Below are positions 1 to 11,620 of a stretch of DNA of 64,000 nucleotides, in pieces (position 1 is the first letter of the stretch; the number at the start of each line of letters is the position of its first letter). The stretch covers positions 1-64,000 of the forward strand of contig BAAFSQ010000013.1 in NCBI GenBank assembly GCA_054661495.1, given 5' to 3'. A model generated the notes under the pieces. The model had not been told where the DNA came from and did not search any database. It worked only from the letters and a program-made list of their open reading frames with translations. The position numbers and the translations under genes are program-made. The DNA is from Zygophlyctis sp. KS116 (Eukaryota > Chytridiomycota).

Positions 1-36
1 AGAAGTAATAAGAGAGTAATAAGAGTAATAAGAATA
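1..36. repeat. AGTAATAAG-type short tandem repeat
   Basis: The unit agtaataag (with small variants) is repeated about three times at the window edge, followed by an AT-rich stretch with a TATA-like ttttataaat near 75-84. It lies upstream of the secreted protein gene that starts at 126. No other feature is seen in 1-125. Confidence 0.5.
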
Positions 37-125
37 TTTTACTTATGAGAAATTTTTTCTATGCAATAAGAGGGTTTTATAAATGCATGTCCGATCCTGT
101 TTCATAGCATTCAAAAAAAAAGAAA

Positions 126-749
126 ATGGGAGCGACAAAAATCCTAGCTATACTTTTGCCATTGATTATTGCTACGCAAGCGACTGATCAGAATTCTCAC
201 AGGCCAGTGCGCCATCAAAGAGTTGCGATGCAATCTCCATCTACTGTAAAACACTCTAATAAAGCCGAGGGAAAGGCTGATGGTAAAACTAGTAAACCAC
301 TTGGTAGCAACAAACATTATATTCCTTTTAGCGGTTATGGTGGATATGGGGGCTACGGTTATCCTGCTTATGGATATGGAGGATACGGCGGTTATCCGGG
401 ATATGGTGGATATGATGCTAATCCATGGACGATTTATAAAAGATCTGGGAAGCCAATGCGATCAGGAGGATCACTTCTTTCAAAGCGACATGTTTCTTCA
501 GAGCTTCATACTCACTCTGATAAAGATGGATCTGTAGTCTACAAGAAACCTCAAGATTCAGTAAAAAAGGCTGATGAAATTGGCAAAAAGAATCTTGGAC
601 AAAACAAGCATTTCTACTCTCCATACGGAGGATTTAGTGGATCTGGTGGTTACGGCTACGGTGGTTATGGTGGATATGGATACGGGGCTGACCCTCGAGG
701 ATATGGCTACTATGGTGGATGGGATGCTAATCCTTGGACAATGTACTGA
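126..749 (+). CDS. Secreted Gly/Tyr-rich protein with two homologous halves
   Basis: Single exon of 207 aa. The first 19 residues form a clear signal peptide. The rest is two copies of one module: a Lys/Ser/Thr-rich spacer, the sequence G(S/Q)NKH(Y/F), a run of YGGYGGY-type repeats (about residues 68-97 and 165-200) and a near-identical end, DANPWT(I/M)Y. The copies are separated by a polar linker with dibasic KR sites (near residues 104-105 and 120-121) that a Kex2-type protease could cut, giving two similar mature peptides. Gly/Tyr repeats of this sort occur in walls, silks and cuticles, but I recognise no family. The ATG at 126 fits the signal peptide directly. Gene call is firm; function unknown. 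Confidence 0.8.
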   Translation: MGATKILAILLPLIIATQATDQNSHRPVRHQRVAMQSPSTVKHSNKAEGKADGKTSKPLGSNKHYIPFSGYGGYGGYGYPAYGYGGYGGYPGYGGYDANPWTIYKRSGKPMRSGGSLLSKRHVSSELHTHSDKDGSVVYKKPQDSVKKADEIGKKNLGQNKHFYSPYGGFSGSGGYGYGGYGGYGYGADPRGYGYYGGWDANPWTMY

Positions 750-851
750 ATGTAAATCTCAGGAAATTGTAATGCATCTCAGTTTGAAACTTTGCATTTT
801 TAGTTTTTTTAAAACACTTATCTTTTGATTTTTCTTTTAGAGAATTGCAAT

Positions 852-1731
852 ATGCAGAATATTGGCGATTTAGACTTGGCAGTCATAATAAGTTTGACTA
901 TAGCAATGTGGACTTTTATTTCTGCTACTATTACTGGTGACTACTCTTACATAGATCGACTATGGTCTATTCTACCGGTTTTTTATTCATGGTTGTTTAC
1001 AGTATTGACTGCACTAAAAACGCATAGCATACCGATGAGAGGAGCTCTCATTACTTTCCTCATTACTCTTTGGGGAATAAGACTATCTTACAACTTTTAC
1101 AGGAAAGGCGGATATTCAGGGATGGAAGACTACCGCTGGGCAGTTTTAAGAGGCAGGATTAAATCAAAGATTGCATGGATTGCATTCTCCTTCTTTTTTA
1201 TATCGGTATTTCAAAGTTTGCTACTTTTATCAATTACATTTCCAGTTTATAAGGTGGGATTGGACTATATAAACGGTCAAGCTTCAATAGGCGTAAAAGA
1301 TCTTGTATGTTCTCTAGTGTTTCTACTGCTCTTAATCGGAGAAACTATTGCTGATAATCAACAGTTTGAATTTCAGACTACAAAATATAAATTGATAAAA
1401 GATCAAAAGAAACTTGGTAAAACTTTTGCAAGGGGATTTATTACTTCTGGACTCTTCAAGTATTCCAGACATCCAAACTTTTTCTGCGAAATTTCTATAT
1501 GGTGGATCGTATATATTTTTGGGATGGATAAGATGAACATACACTGGACATTTGTTGGGGCATTTCTTCTGAATCTTTTGTTTCATGGGAGTACAAAGTT
1601 TACAGAGGAGATTTCTTCCTCAAAGTATAAAGAGTATTCTGTAATTATTATTTTGATTTTAATAATAGCTTTATCAAAAATCAACATCAAGACTGATACC
1701 ATTCTTTCCATCAAATTTAAAATTGGAATAA
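852..1731 (+). CDS. DUF1295 / steroid 5-alpha-reductase-like membrane protein
   Basis: Exons 852-1640 and 1669-1731, giving 283 aa. The 28-nt intron restores the usual family C-terminus: YKEY, then YQKSTSRLIPF instead of a hydrophobic read-through. There are about six membrane segments. The C-terminal signature is SRHPNFFCEISIWW (about residues 204-217) followed by FTEEISSSKYKEY. In DUF1295 and isoprenylcysteine methyltransferase/5-alpha-reductase relatives this region binds NADPH or the cofactor. Role: probably a lipid or sterol-modifying ER enzyme; the substrate cannot be predicted. I start at ATG 852 rather than the in-frame TTG upstream. Confidence 0.85.
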
Positions 1732-1908
1732 TATGCTTTTTTGCCTGTGAAATGAGTTAACATTTTAAAAGTATGAGTATCACTAGGCTGATTCTATTTT
1801 TAGTCCGAAAGCATGACTTTTAAGATTTACGTCTAGGCGGCACCAGACCGATATATTGCTCCGATCTGAAATCTAGAGGATCTACATGATCTACAGATCT
1901 GTCATCTC

Positions 1909-3242
1909 ATGATATCTACTGTAAACAAAACGAAAATGTTCAATGAAAAAGAAATATATGGAATAGGTGATATAATTGAAGGGAATCTAAAGCTGGTCCA
2001 GGTCATCGGAGAAGGTGCTCTTGGGATAGTCTTTCTGGCAGAGAATGTAGATTTAAATTTCAAGAAATATGCAGTCAAAAGGCTTGAAAAGTCAAAGATG
2101 GATATGCTCGATCAGGCTGATTACAAAATGGAAGTTTCTGTGATGATGAAATTGTCTGGACATCCAAATATTGTCAAGTATATTAGTCACTTTGAGACTG
2201 AAATTCATCACTATCTTGTGATGGAGCATTGTGAGACTGATCTTTTTGATTCTATATTCTTAAGATGTGGATTCCCAATCGCTCTTGTCAAGCGCTTCTT
2301 TTCGGATATATCAAGAGGATTAGATCATGCCCACAAAAATGGAATATATCATAGAGATATAAAGGTAACAAAAATTCAAATCTAACAAATTAGCCTGAAA
2401 ATGTGCTAATAACTGGTGATGGAGGAGTTGCAAAGCTCGCAGATTTTGGATTATCAACACAAGATAAGTATACAGACGATTTTGGAGTTGGAAGTGTCCG
2501 CTACATGGCACCCGAATGCTTTGGCCATTGTGGGGAAGACGAAGACGATTCTGGCATTGGGAATGATGTAGACTGTTATAACGCTCCAGCAGCGGATATT
2601 TGGGCAATGGGGATTCTTTTGATGAATATGATGTACGGAAGATGTCCTTGGTATGAAGCTACCCAATCAGATAAAATATTTCAACAGTACACATCGAATG
2701 ATCCTCAAGTGCTCAAGAAGAATCTAAATCTTACGAAAGCATTAGATGATTTTTTAAGAGCAAATGTGTTCAACTTGGATCCTGAGAAGAGATGCGATAT
2801 AAACGAATTTGATGCTTTCGTATCTTCGCAAAAAACTTTAACCGACTCTGATGATTCGGCAGTGGTTAGACGTCAGCTAGAATGCGTATCGACAGGATCA
2901 CAAGTCACGATTCTACATATGTATCATGCGAATGACGAAGCAAAGCAGGCGCAAGCTGTATCTAAATTTTCTTTGGATGATATTCTTTCATTTACTCAGA
3001 CCCGTGGCTCGTGTTTTGACATGTCATCATTGGATGCACGCAATAATACCAATATGAACTGGTCAATAGAAAGCCAGTTTGGATCTTTAGATTCAGGGAA
3101 TAAGCTTACTGTATCATCAGTAGACATTTCAAGCCCATTCATTGAAACAAGAGAAAGCAGAATACAACTTGCGAAGCAACTTTTTGTAAATTCGTTTAAA
3201 GAATGTTCGAATGATATATTAAATAAATTAAATTGTCAATAA
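1909..3242 (+). CDS. Ran1/Sks1-like Ser/Thr protein kinase, copy 1
   Basis: Exons 1909-2364 and 2394-3242, giving 434 aa. The 29-nt intron falls exactly between HRDIK and PEN of the catalytic loop. Visible kinase motifs are the Gly-rich loop GEGALG, ATP-binding YAVKR, HRD, DFG, APE and DIWAMG. The sequence around the activation loop and PWYEAT resembles the fungal Ran1/Pat1-Sks1-Vhs1 group, which act in nutrient and meiotic signalling. The C-terminal tail after the kinase domain carries a motif shared with the next two genes: GSLD..NKLT...S.F.ETRESR.QL.K (about residues 380-415). This is the first of three tandem copies with the same intron position. Confidence 0.9.
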
Positions 3243-3387
3243 AATGCTCACTTTTTCAGAGAATCGTTGAAAATTCCAAGATCGATGACTTCGGACACAG
3301 CATGAACGATCTGCAAAAGATCAACGATATTTGAATATTCATCAGGTGCCTTCAAAAACAACAAATATTGATGATCAACGATATGAT

Positions 3388-4641
3388 ATGATTAAGCTTG
3401 GAATGAATGACAGCACAGGCTTCAAACTCACAGAAGTGATTGGTGAGGGTGCGACAGCAACTGTATTCTTGGCTGAAGATCTTCATCAAGTCTCTACTAA
3501 ATATGCAATCAAAAGATTTAAAAAGGATGGAATGGATGCCTATGATATAGCAGACTACAAAAGGGAAGTTTATGTTTTAAAGAAGTTGTCCGGTCATCCA
3601 AATATTGTGAAATATATAGACGAATTTGAAACTACTGAACATTACTTTCTAGTTCTAGAGCATTGTGAAACAGATCTCTTTGATTCTATATTCATTAGAG
3701 GTGGGTTCCCATCTTCTTTGGTTCAAGGACTATTTTCCGACATTGCATCAGCATTGGAGTTTATTCACCAGAATGGCATTTTTCATCGGGATATAAAGGT
3801 ACATAATTCATCCACATCTTATTCTTAGCCTGAGAACATACTTATTACAGACAACGGGCGCACAGCTAAATTAGCTGATTTTGGACTTGCAACATTTGAA
3901 AGGTATACAAATGAATTTGGTGTAGGAAGCGATCGATACATGGCCCCCGAATGTATGGAAACTGGTAGTGATAAATCTGATTCAGCTTTCACAGATGGTA
4001 TTGACTGCTATTGCTCGCCTGCAGTAGATGTATGGGCCATCGGAGTACTTTTGATTAATATGATTTTTGGTAAAAACCCCTGGCATATAGCAAATACTTC
4101 TGATCTTATATTTTCTGCATATATAGGATCTGATCCATATATACTGAAAAGAAACTTGAAGTTGACTAGTAATTTAGATAATTTCCTTCGTCAAAAGGTG
4201 TTTAATCTAGACCCAGAAATGCGGTGCTCAGTTAAAGAATTCAAAACATTTGTAGCATTACAAGACTCATTTGTGGAATGTGAAGATGAAATTATTTACC
4301 GTAATTTAGAATGCGTTACAAATGGAAATGAAATCAAGATTTACCATCAGTTGATTTCTGGCACGATAAAACCAGGCTCCTTGAACGATATGCAGATAAG
4401 TCATACACCCAACGTATGCAGAGAAAAGACAATAGGCAAAAATGAATGCAGATCACAGAATATATTTTTGTCGAATTTAGTTGGATCTTTAGACAGTATC
4501 GGAAAGCTAACGATCCCTAGTAACGGATTGTCCAGCCCGCTTGTTGAAACCCGAGAAAGTCGAACACAACTAGTTAAAAAGTTTGGGATTGGCTCATCCA
4601 GCACTAGCATTGGTAGGTGCAAAAGCCAAACGATAAGATAA
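3388..4641 (+). CDS. Ran1/Sks1-like Ser/Thr protein kinase, copy 2
   Basis: Exons 3388-3798 and 3829-4641, giving 407 aa. The 30-nt phase-0 intron sits between HRDIK and PENILI, as in its neighbours. Intact motifs: GEGATA, YAIKRF, HRDIK, DFGLA, MAPE, DVWAIG. The conserved tail is also present (GSLDS, ETRESR), so the tail is probably functional, perhaps for docking or autoregulation (inference). I start at ATG 3388, which aligns with the short leaders of copies 1 and 3; an upstream in-frame TTG is less likely. The gene arose by tandem duplication with 1909-3242 and 4891-5760. Confidence 0.9.
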
Positions 4642-4890
4642 ATTAAAACTTCCGTGGAACGTTAGTGACCCAATATCCAGGCAAATAAATAAATTGATAG
4701 TCACATTTTTTCGCAACAGCTTACTATACACTAAATTGCATGCAATTAACAAGGCTAAATTCCATTCAAAATATAAATTACAAATGAGATATAAACGCTT
4801 TGCCAGTAATAATCCAATTAAATCAGAAATTTCCGTTGCTTTCGTCATCTGACTAGCATTTAATTTCCCTGAATCCTCCATACCGGCTAA

Positions 4891-5760
4891 ATGGGGGACA
4901 ATAAACAGAAAGACTATGGGATAGGAGACATTATTCAAGGAAATCTAAAGCTCAAGGAAGTCATTGGCGAAGGTGCCACCGGTTTAGTTTTTCTTGCAGA
5001 ACATGTAAATTTAGTCGGCAAGAAGAATGCTGTTAAACGTCTGGATAAAGAACATATGGAGCAGATTGATTTTGAAGACTATAAAAGAGAAATAATTTTC
5101 ATGAAGAAGCTGTCTGGGCATCCAAATATTGTCCAATACATCAATAATTTTGAAACACCAAACTATTTCTACCTTGTTTTAGAACACTGTGAAACTGATC
5201 TCTTTGATGCAATATTCTTGAGATGTGGATTTCCACCTGCTCTAGTAAAACGGTTTTTTTCGGACATTGCCAGTGGATTAGATTACGCCCACAAAAATGG
5301 GATTTATCATAGAGATATAAAGGTAATTTAACCCAAGTTTGAATATTAGCCTGAAAACGTTTTAATAACTAGTGATGGAGGCCAAGCAAAATTGGCAGAT
5401 TTTGGATTAGCTACAATGGATAAGTTTTCTGATGAATTTGGGGTCGGAAGTGCTAGATATCTTGCTCCAGAATGTTTGGGGAAATCTCAGGATGGAGGAG
5501 AAGACATTGATTTCTACTGCTCGCCTGCAGCAGATGTATGGGCTCTAGTAGTTTTATTGATAAATATGATTTTTGGTCGAAATCCCTGGCATGAGGCATC
5601 TCTTTCAGATCCGGTATTTAATGCTTACATAAACACTGATCCCAATATTCTAATGAGGAATTTAAAAATTACTGAACAGTTGGATTATTTTCTCAGACAT
5701 AAAGTATTTAATACGGATCATGAAAAGAGATGTGAAGTCATAGATTATTGTTCAGCGTGA
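4891..5760 (+). CDS. Ran1/Sks1-like Ser/Thr protein kinase, copy 3 (tail lost)
   Basis: Exons 4891-5322 and 5350-5760 (27-nt intron at the same HRDIK|PEN position), giving 280 aa. All catalytic motifs are present: GEGATG, HRDIK, DFGLA, LAPE, DVWALV. The reading frame ends just after FNTDHEKRC, where copies 1 and 2 continue for another 100-140 residues. The missing tail is still readable in another frame directly downstream, so the gene has a frameshift, apparently with a small deletion. The kinase domain itself may still be made. The ATG at 4891 is the first in frame. A sequencing error is the alternative. Confidence 0.8.
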
Positions 5761-6169
5761 CGATGATAATCATGCACCTTTTCAAATTGAATTTATATCT
5801 GATGGCGATAAAGTAAATATTATTCAAAATCCAATTGATCCAAAATCCTGCTTCTCATCACCACAAGGAAGTCAAGTCTTATTCAGGCAAAGGCAATCAT
5901 CTTTTACTGAAAACGATTTTAATGTCAGTTTTTCATCAAGTATGAATTTATCTGTCGCTGCGCATATTGGATCATTGGATGGTTTTGGTCTTTTGAAAAT
6001 GTCATCAAATGATATTGCAACTCCATTTATGGAAACAAAGGAAAGTCGTATACAGCTTGTTAAAAGAATTGGCGCCTCAAGTTTCTCCTCTATGGATCGA
6101 ATAGCTTCTGTCAGGAACCAGAATAAAAAGTCTTTAGATAAACGTTCCAAAATGCAACAAATCTCTTAG
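5751..6169 (+). pseudogene. Out-of-frame C-terminal tail of kinase copy 3
   Basis: Read in a different frame from the upstream kinase, this stretch encodes the tail homologous to copies 1 and 2: GSLDGFG, then a conserved ATPFMETKESRIQLVK block, stop at 6167-6169. No good donor/acceptor pair joins it to the kinase frame without deleting the conserved FN.D.EKRC segment, so I read it as a frameshift remnant and not a missed exon. Confidence 0.6.
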
Positions 6170-6210
6170 TTATTAACGATATTTATTTTAATAAATAATA
6201 TTATTTAGAT

Positions 6211-8587
6211 TTATATCATTTTTGAAATTTTAATACTCATTCTATTCAGAAATTCGTCCTTTTCTTCTCGATGTTTTTGTGCTTCAGCCGAGTCTCCTTC
6301 CATGTCTGATTTAAGAAACTCCATCAGCTCTTTATTACTTAATTGTCGACCCCAAATCTTTTGCTGAACTTCAGACTCTGATTTTGTCCACATTTTACTT
6401 CCTTCAGTGATAGACTTGATTGCTTTTGGGTCATTTTCGATGCTAAAAACTGAAGTTGACTGAAAGAAAAAATACCTTTTTCAATCACCTTTCCAATTGA
6501 AGAAATGATTTCATTTATTTGTTGATCAGTCAGTTTCGGTTCATTTTGCATTTTTCTTGATTTTAGTTAAATATGTTATCAACCTGATTTTCCTATCGCC
6601 AGTATTTTGCAGTTTTAGATTCTCCACCTGGTTAAAATACGTAGTTCTTTCTGTGACAGGAAGCTGCATTATGTCATTTATAGACATTTCTTTTCCAAAC
6701 AGAGTGTTCTGTATATTTATCAAGGCTTTTTTTAACGAATCTTTCCCATGCTGATCAAAAACTGATTCAATATTCTTAATATCTGATGCGCGAAATGAGA
6801 TGGAATCAGACGAGCCTATAACTATTATGTTAACATGAAGTATTTACTGCTGTTAATATTTTGAACTGACTGATTGATTAGCATCTCTATACTACAATCA
6901 ATTTCCTCTGTAGGATCTGCTGACCTAAAAGTTAAGAGACAATCATACTGAAGTTTTGGTTTACGCTTCAATTCTATCGGATTAAGGCCTGAATCATTTT
7001 TTTCAATCTTTGTGTCCAGTGGTGTTTCTGTAATTGGTTTGGAAAGATCTGAATTAGTTTGGGTTAGAGATTCTTCTGTCTTTTCTTTAGTTTTGGATTT
7101 CTTGTGCGAATCTACGCATTCTTTTGTGCCTGACCCATCATTATCATTGCTATCCTTGTCAATTTTAGTCGATTTAATTGATTTAAGAATTTCGGACTGA
7201 TTAAAACTTTTTTGAGATTGCTCTTTCAACTTTATCCATTCCGAAACTTGATCTGAAATGATGCGATTTTCTCTATCTATCAGCAGATCTTCAGATAAAG
7301 GTATCAATTCTTCCTCCCAAGTCCATTTCGGCTTTATAAGACCTTCTAAATAGTCGTTCTTTACAAGATTAAAATATAAACCTTTATATGGCTTCACAAA
7401 ATAATTGTCCAGATTCTTAATCAAACTGGACAGTTCTAGTTTTGGAATGAGAGTGGATTCTATTTGTGAAATTATCTGATGCGCCTTGGATTAATCCCTA
7501 ATTTTAACGTACAGATGATAATCTCTGTAAATGTGAAGAGAAATGCAATAGGACAGATGTACATAACCAACCTATCCATGTCTCTATATTAGGTAGACGA
7601 GCAATTCCAGAACTGAACTCGCTAGATGAAATTATAAATAGATCAAAAACATATCGACTTATTTCGAGACAGTACTTATCTATAGTTCATTAAATTAAAA
7701 AGCTATACCAACAAAAAAATATCCTATGACGCTATTAAACAGACTTGATAAGCCTTCCTTTTCATTTCCAAATTGTTTTTGAAGATGAGATAATAGTTTC
7801 TTATCAGATTGATTCAAAAATGACTCTATCTGAAAAATAGCTTGACCGGACAAGTGAAAATCTAAAATAAGATAATTGATTGTGATAAAAATACCTGAAA
7901 TCTTATTAAAAAGTTGTTGAACCATATACACAATGAAGTTGTCCGAAATATTACTCTGTGCCTCTAAATCAAAAAGATTCACAAACGGCACTGCTAAGTA
8001 TTTCATTATTGTCAAATCTCTGTTTATATAAGCATGTATGTGAAAATAAATCATTGATATGTTGATCGACTAGTATATTACCTTTTGTTAGAGCTTCCAA
8101 ATGTATCAATTAATGCTCCCAAACGCTTTGCGCATTGAAAGTGAACTGCAAGAGAAATCATATTAGAATGCACAGAGAGAAAATCCTGTGCTTCGTTGAA
8201 AGAATCGGTAGAATATTCCAAAGGCGTATCAGCCGTTATTAGGAATACTTGATCTGTAGCTAACAGTCTTTGGTACGCAATTGTACTTAGTCTAGGATCC
8301 AACTTGATAGGCATGAGAGTATGTAGTTCATGCACAAGGTCATGATTATTCTGAATTAACTTTATTAATGCGTCATCCATATCATTATCGATGCTGAATG
8401 ATAGAAATCTATTTTGAATATCATATCTTGCTGCAGTGTACACGACCTCACTTAATATGCCACGGACATTGTCCTTGGTGATGTGAGCATTATCATGGGA
8501 TAATAAGTACTTTACAACTTCATTCCTCAGAGCCATGAATGGCTTAGAGTTTATTTTTATGTTTTCTTTGAGTTCTGAGAGAAACAT
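6211..8587 (-). CDS. Unidentified 714-aa protein, eight exons
   Basis: Rebuilt as exons 8587-8082, 8019-7895, 7861-7709, 7679-7513, 7484-6848, 6821-6584, 6555-6476, 6449-6211. Seven introns; six are 26-33 nt, the first is 62 nt. Every junction keeps the frame and the total is exactly 715 codons. The N-terminal two thirds look helical and leucine-rich with no membrane segment. A Lys/Ser/Asp-rich low-complexity linker follows (about residues 395-450), then a mostly alpha-helical charged C-terminus. I recognise no domain. The 6584|6555 intron (gttgat donor) is the weakest; without it, two genes overlapping by 11 bp would result. The ATG at 8587 is close to the next gene upstream (8637). Confidence 0.65.
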
Positions 8588-8636
8588 GGCGAAGGCGGAG
8601 ATTTATATTCTCAATCTTGCAAAACATCAATTTATA

Positions 8637-10140
8637 TTATTCGTTCTTCTTGATTAAAGACTGCCGTTGCAAGTTATCGATAGCCGCCAAAACTTTCTTA
8701 TTGCTAAAGAAAATCAATATGGTGAACATGAGGACATGACCTGCAAAATATACAGATTTCCAAAGCTGAAAAGATCTTTCCATTGTGTAACAGAAAAATG
8801 GGAATACTGAGTAATTTGCCAAAAACAGTGTGCCAAACCATCCTAAGACATCATAAACCGGTTTTAAGAAATTTAATTTGGATGTTTCCAAGAACAAAGG
8901 CCTTAGATGTCTTCGTAGTTTTCGTCCACAAAAAGTGATCAGTGCACCTGACATAAAAGTAAGATAATAGCCTGGGCGAAAGCCATGCCATAGCGCACTT
9001 ATGAAGTATGTCGCATAAGTTGCAGCAGAGGAACTTCCACTGATTTCAATTATTCTGACGTAGACTGATCTTTTCAGCCATGACGCAGTATTCTTATTCC
9101 AAGATTCCATAACTGCTTTTGGAGATGGTGCAAATTCCACTTGATGAATGGAAATATTTTCCAAACGATTAAACAAATGAAGTGAATGCTGTTTAGGGTG
9201 TTCACCATTATATCCAAGACCGGTAGCAATACTAACAATTATTTTTAATAAAACTTACCATGCAGCTTCAGTGACTTTCCATCCTCCGTAATATAAACAT
9301 CGTAAACAAAATCCAATCGCCATTAATATCAACAATCTAATGATGAAAAAAATATTTAATACCTTGATATTAAAGAGTATTCTAAGAAACCTTCCGTCAA
9401 AGTCCATGAAACAAGTTTCTGAGGCTCAGTTTTCAAGTATATCCCAAATGAAACAAATCCCATAATAATATTGATCGTTGTAGGCCAAAAAGTACTTGGA
9501 ACACGATCAAAAGGTGCTTGCTTCAAAATAAAACTGTTATAATCTTTAAATTCAAAAGCAGGACCGATAAAGAAACCTCCAAAAAAGAAGACATACCCAA
9601 GATACGAGATGATCGAAGGAGTTTTTTCTAGAGCTGTAGATGCTTGTTCTACAGTTAATTTATCCCCTTTTTTATCCCCATCATAACACGCCCAAGCATA
9701 ATTTGACAATTTTATAACTAAAATCATTAATGGGCCTGTATATTCAATATAATCCTTATCCACCATCCCAAATTCTTCTCCGTATTGAACCAAAAATTGA
9801 CTAAAATTAGCTTATTTACAACATACTGCACAAGCAAATGTACCATTGTAATTGTGAAAGCAACCCATGGCATCCAGTATTTCCCTTTTGCCACATTAGC
9901 CAACCAATGAACAAATAAGCAATTTAAAAAGATTCGCAAAAGACCTATCCATGGATAAATCATTAGAAATACTCCAGAAGTGAAAATAATTGAAAACCAA
10001 TGCTTCAATATGGGACGATCAGGAACAAGTTTGAATAGAAGAAACCCCGGAATTCCAATCAAGACAGCGATCACATTTCTAAATAGGCCTATTGAGAGTC
10101 CAGTTGCATTTGCATACTGTAAGAGACTGGATTGTATCAT
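8637..10140 (-). CDS. ALE1: MBOAT lysophospholipid acyltransferase (ALE1-like)
   Basis: Exons 10140-9827, 9800-9363, 9336-9259, 9231-8637; introns 26-27 nt; 474 aa. A multi-spanning membrane protein of the MBOAT family. It carries the conserved YYGGWKVTEA segment, GLGYNG, WNKNT and the active-site histidine in SALWHGFRPGYY (about residues 345-356). By family it acylates lysophospholipids with acyl-CoA in the ER (Lands cycle); ALE1/LPT1 is the closest fungal type by motif. The first intron has a textbook gtatgt donor and restores the frame through the third membrane segment. Divergently transcribed from RSPH14, with 111 bp between the two starts. Confidence 0.9.
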
Positions 10141-10251
10141 TGTTGAGCTAAATTGATTGATCTATTTTGTTTTCCGTTGTTAAAAAATGCGTGTGAATCG
10201 CACGTTGCGAGGATAGCATCATTGTCCGTATGATGTCACCAGAATTTTAAA

Positions 10252-11577
10252 ATGGCCGATGTTTTAGATAATAATGCATCATTAGAATTTTCTGATAATA
10301 GTCAACTAGTTGCGGCTGAAGTAGAAGTGGCAAACGAAAGACCTTTGCTAAATCAAGTCCCTAGAAATATGGATCCAACAAGATTCAGCATACCTTATGG
10401 TCGAAATGGGGTGCCTAAACTTGTAATTTTTGTACATCTAAATCAAAGATTGAGGATTTATCAAAGTCTTTGCAAGTCCGTCAAAAGTCATTGATCTTTC
10501 TGTCTGATCTATTGAAAAATCCCGAACATGTGGCACCTGCGTTAAACAATGGTATTAATAATTACTAATCATAAGATATAATCCAGAAATTGATTAAATT
10601 GGTTCAGGAACATGATATGATTACACGGCAAAAGAGTACTGAATGTATGCTTGCCCTATCTGGGCATGCGGCAGGTCGAGTTTTGGTTGTTCGGAGTGGC
10701 GGTTGTCTATACCTTTCTAAATTAGTATCACTTGAAAGCAATTAATAGATAGTTTGATGATCCAGATGCATTAATTAGAAGAAATTGTCACGAAATATTT
10801 TCAAGAGTAACAGTAACTTCGCAAGGTAAATGAAAAACAATTTAAATAAAAGGTGTTGAGAGTTTAATGGCATTTTCTTTACTTCCTATCTTGGTTAGGA
10901 AATTACCAAATGAACGATATGATATTCAAATACTACTATTACAAACTCTTTATAATTGTATTAGAATGGGAAAAGAGCCACTTAATCCAGGTGATGCAAT
11001 CAAATGCAATGCTTTAAATGAATTTAATAACCTTTTAAAGTCTTCAGTTACTGATATAAAAGTTTGGGCCTGTAAATGTATTATGGTGCTGTGGTAAGAG
11101 TATGGATAGATTTAACTTCAGTTTCTTTGGAGAAGCTAAAAAGATTGCATGTAGTGGGAATATTATCCAGAATCTTGTTCTGGTTTTATCAGATAACAAA
11201 TCAGAGGTAAGATCTGCCGCAGCAGGAGCATTAATGAGGTATATATTAAGTGATTCATTTCAGTATTTCCATTCTAGTTGAAGCAAAGAAAATTTTGGTC
11301 AAAGAAAATGTTGCAAATCGATTGATTAAGCTTCTAGACGATTCAAATGAAAATGTAGTATTGAATGCGATAAAGGTAAGTCAAGTAACTTAACTGTAGA
11401 CTATAACTAATTGTGCTGAAGATTACCGTGGACGTTTTCAATTAAACCCCTGCCTTCAAACGGTAATATCTTAAAAATATTGATGATAAGCTGGAATATT
11501 TAATAGTTTCTAGTAGCAATCCTCAGATTCAAGACGCTGCCAAAACAGCTATTTCGGTTATTGTTTGGCGACCTTAA
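10252..11577 (+). CDS. RSPH14: Radial spoke head 14 homolog (RSPH14/RTDR1)
   Basis: Nine exons: 10252-10422, 10449-10551, 10576-10724, 10753-10825, 10853-11093, 11122-11238, 11264-11375, 11400-11462, 11491-11577. Eight introns of 24-28 nt, exactly 371 aa. An armadillo-repeat protein. The start (MDPTRFSIPYGRNGVPKL) and the end (AAKTAISVIVWRP) match the hallmark ends of RSPH14, which sits in the radial spokes of motile 9+2 flagella. Several introns carry tactaat/actaat branch sites next to the acceptor. It is strong evidence that this organism builds a motile flagellum. The Met at 10252 starts about 40 residues before the conserved region. Confidence 0.92.
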
Positions 11578-11620
11578 GTTTCGGACAAAATTATATTTGA
11601 ATCGCACTTATTTTAAATAA

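Noticed and set aside
1732-1908. A possible tRNA or small RNA between the DUF1295 gene and kinase 1
   Set aside because: No cloverleaf, no A/B box or TTCGA-type loop that I could fold by eye.
5704-5753. An intron joining kinase copy 3 to its tail
   Set aside because: The only donor/acceptor pairs near it either delete the conserved FN.D.EKRC segment or are 19 nt long, so a frameshift is simpler.
7430-7690. A + strand open frame reading LGRRAIPELNSLDEII, seemingly a small gene
   Set aside because: The minus strand of the same stretch gives two exons that join perfectly with the flanking exons and keep one 715-codon frame; the + frame has no start and no homology.
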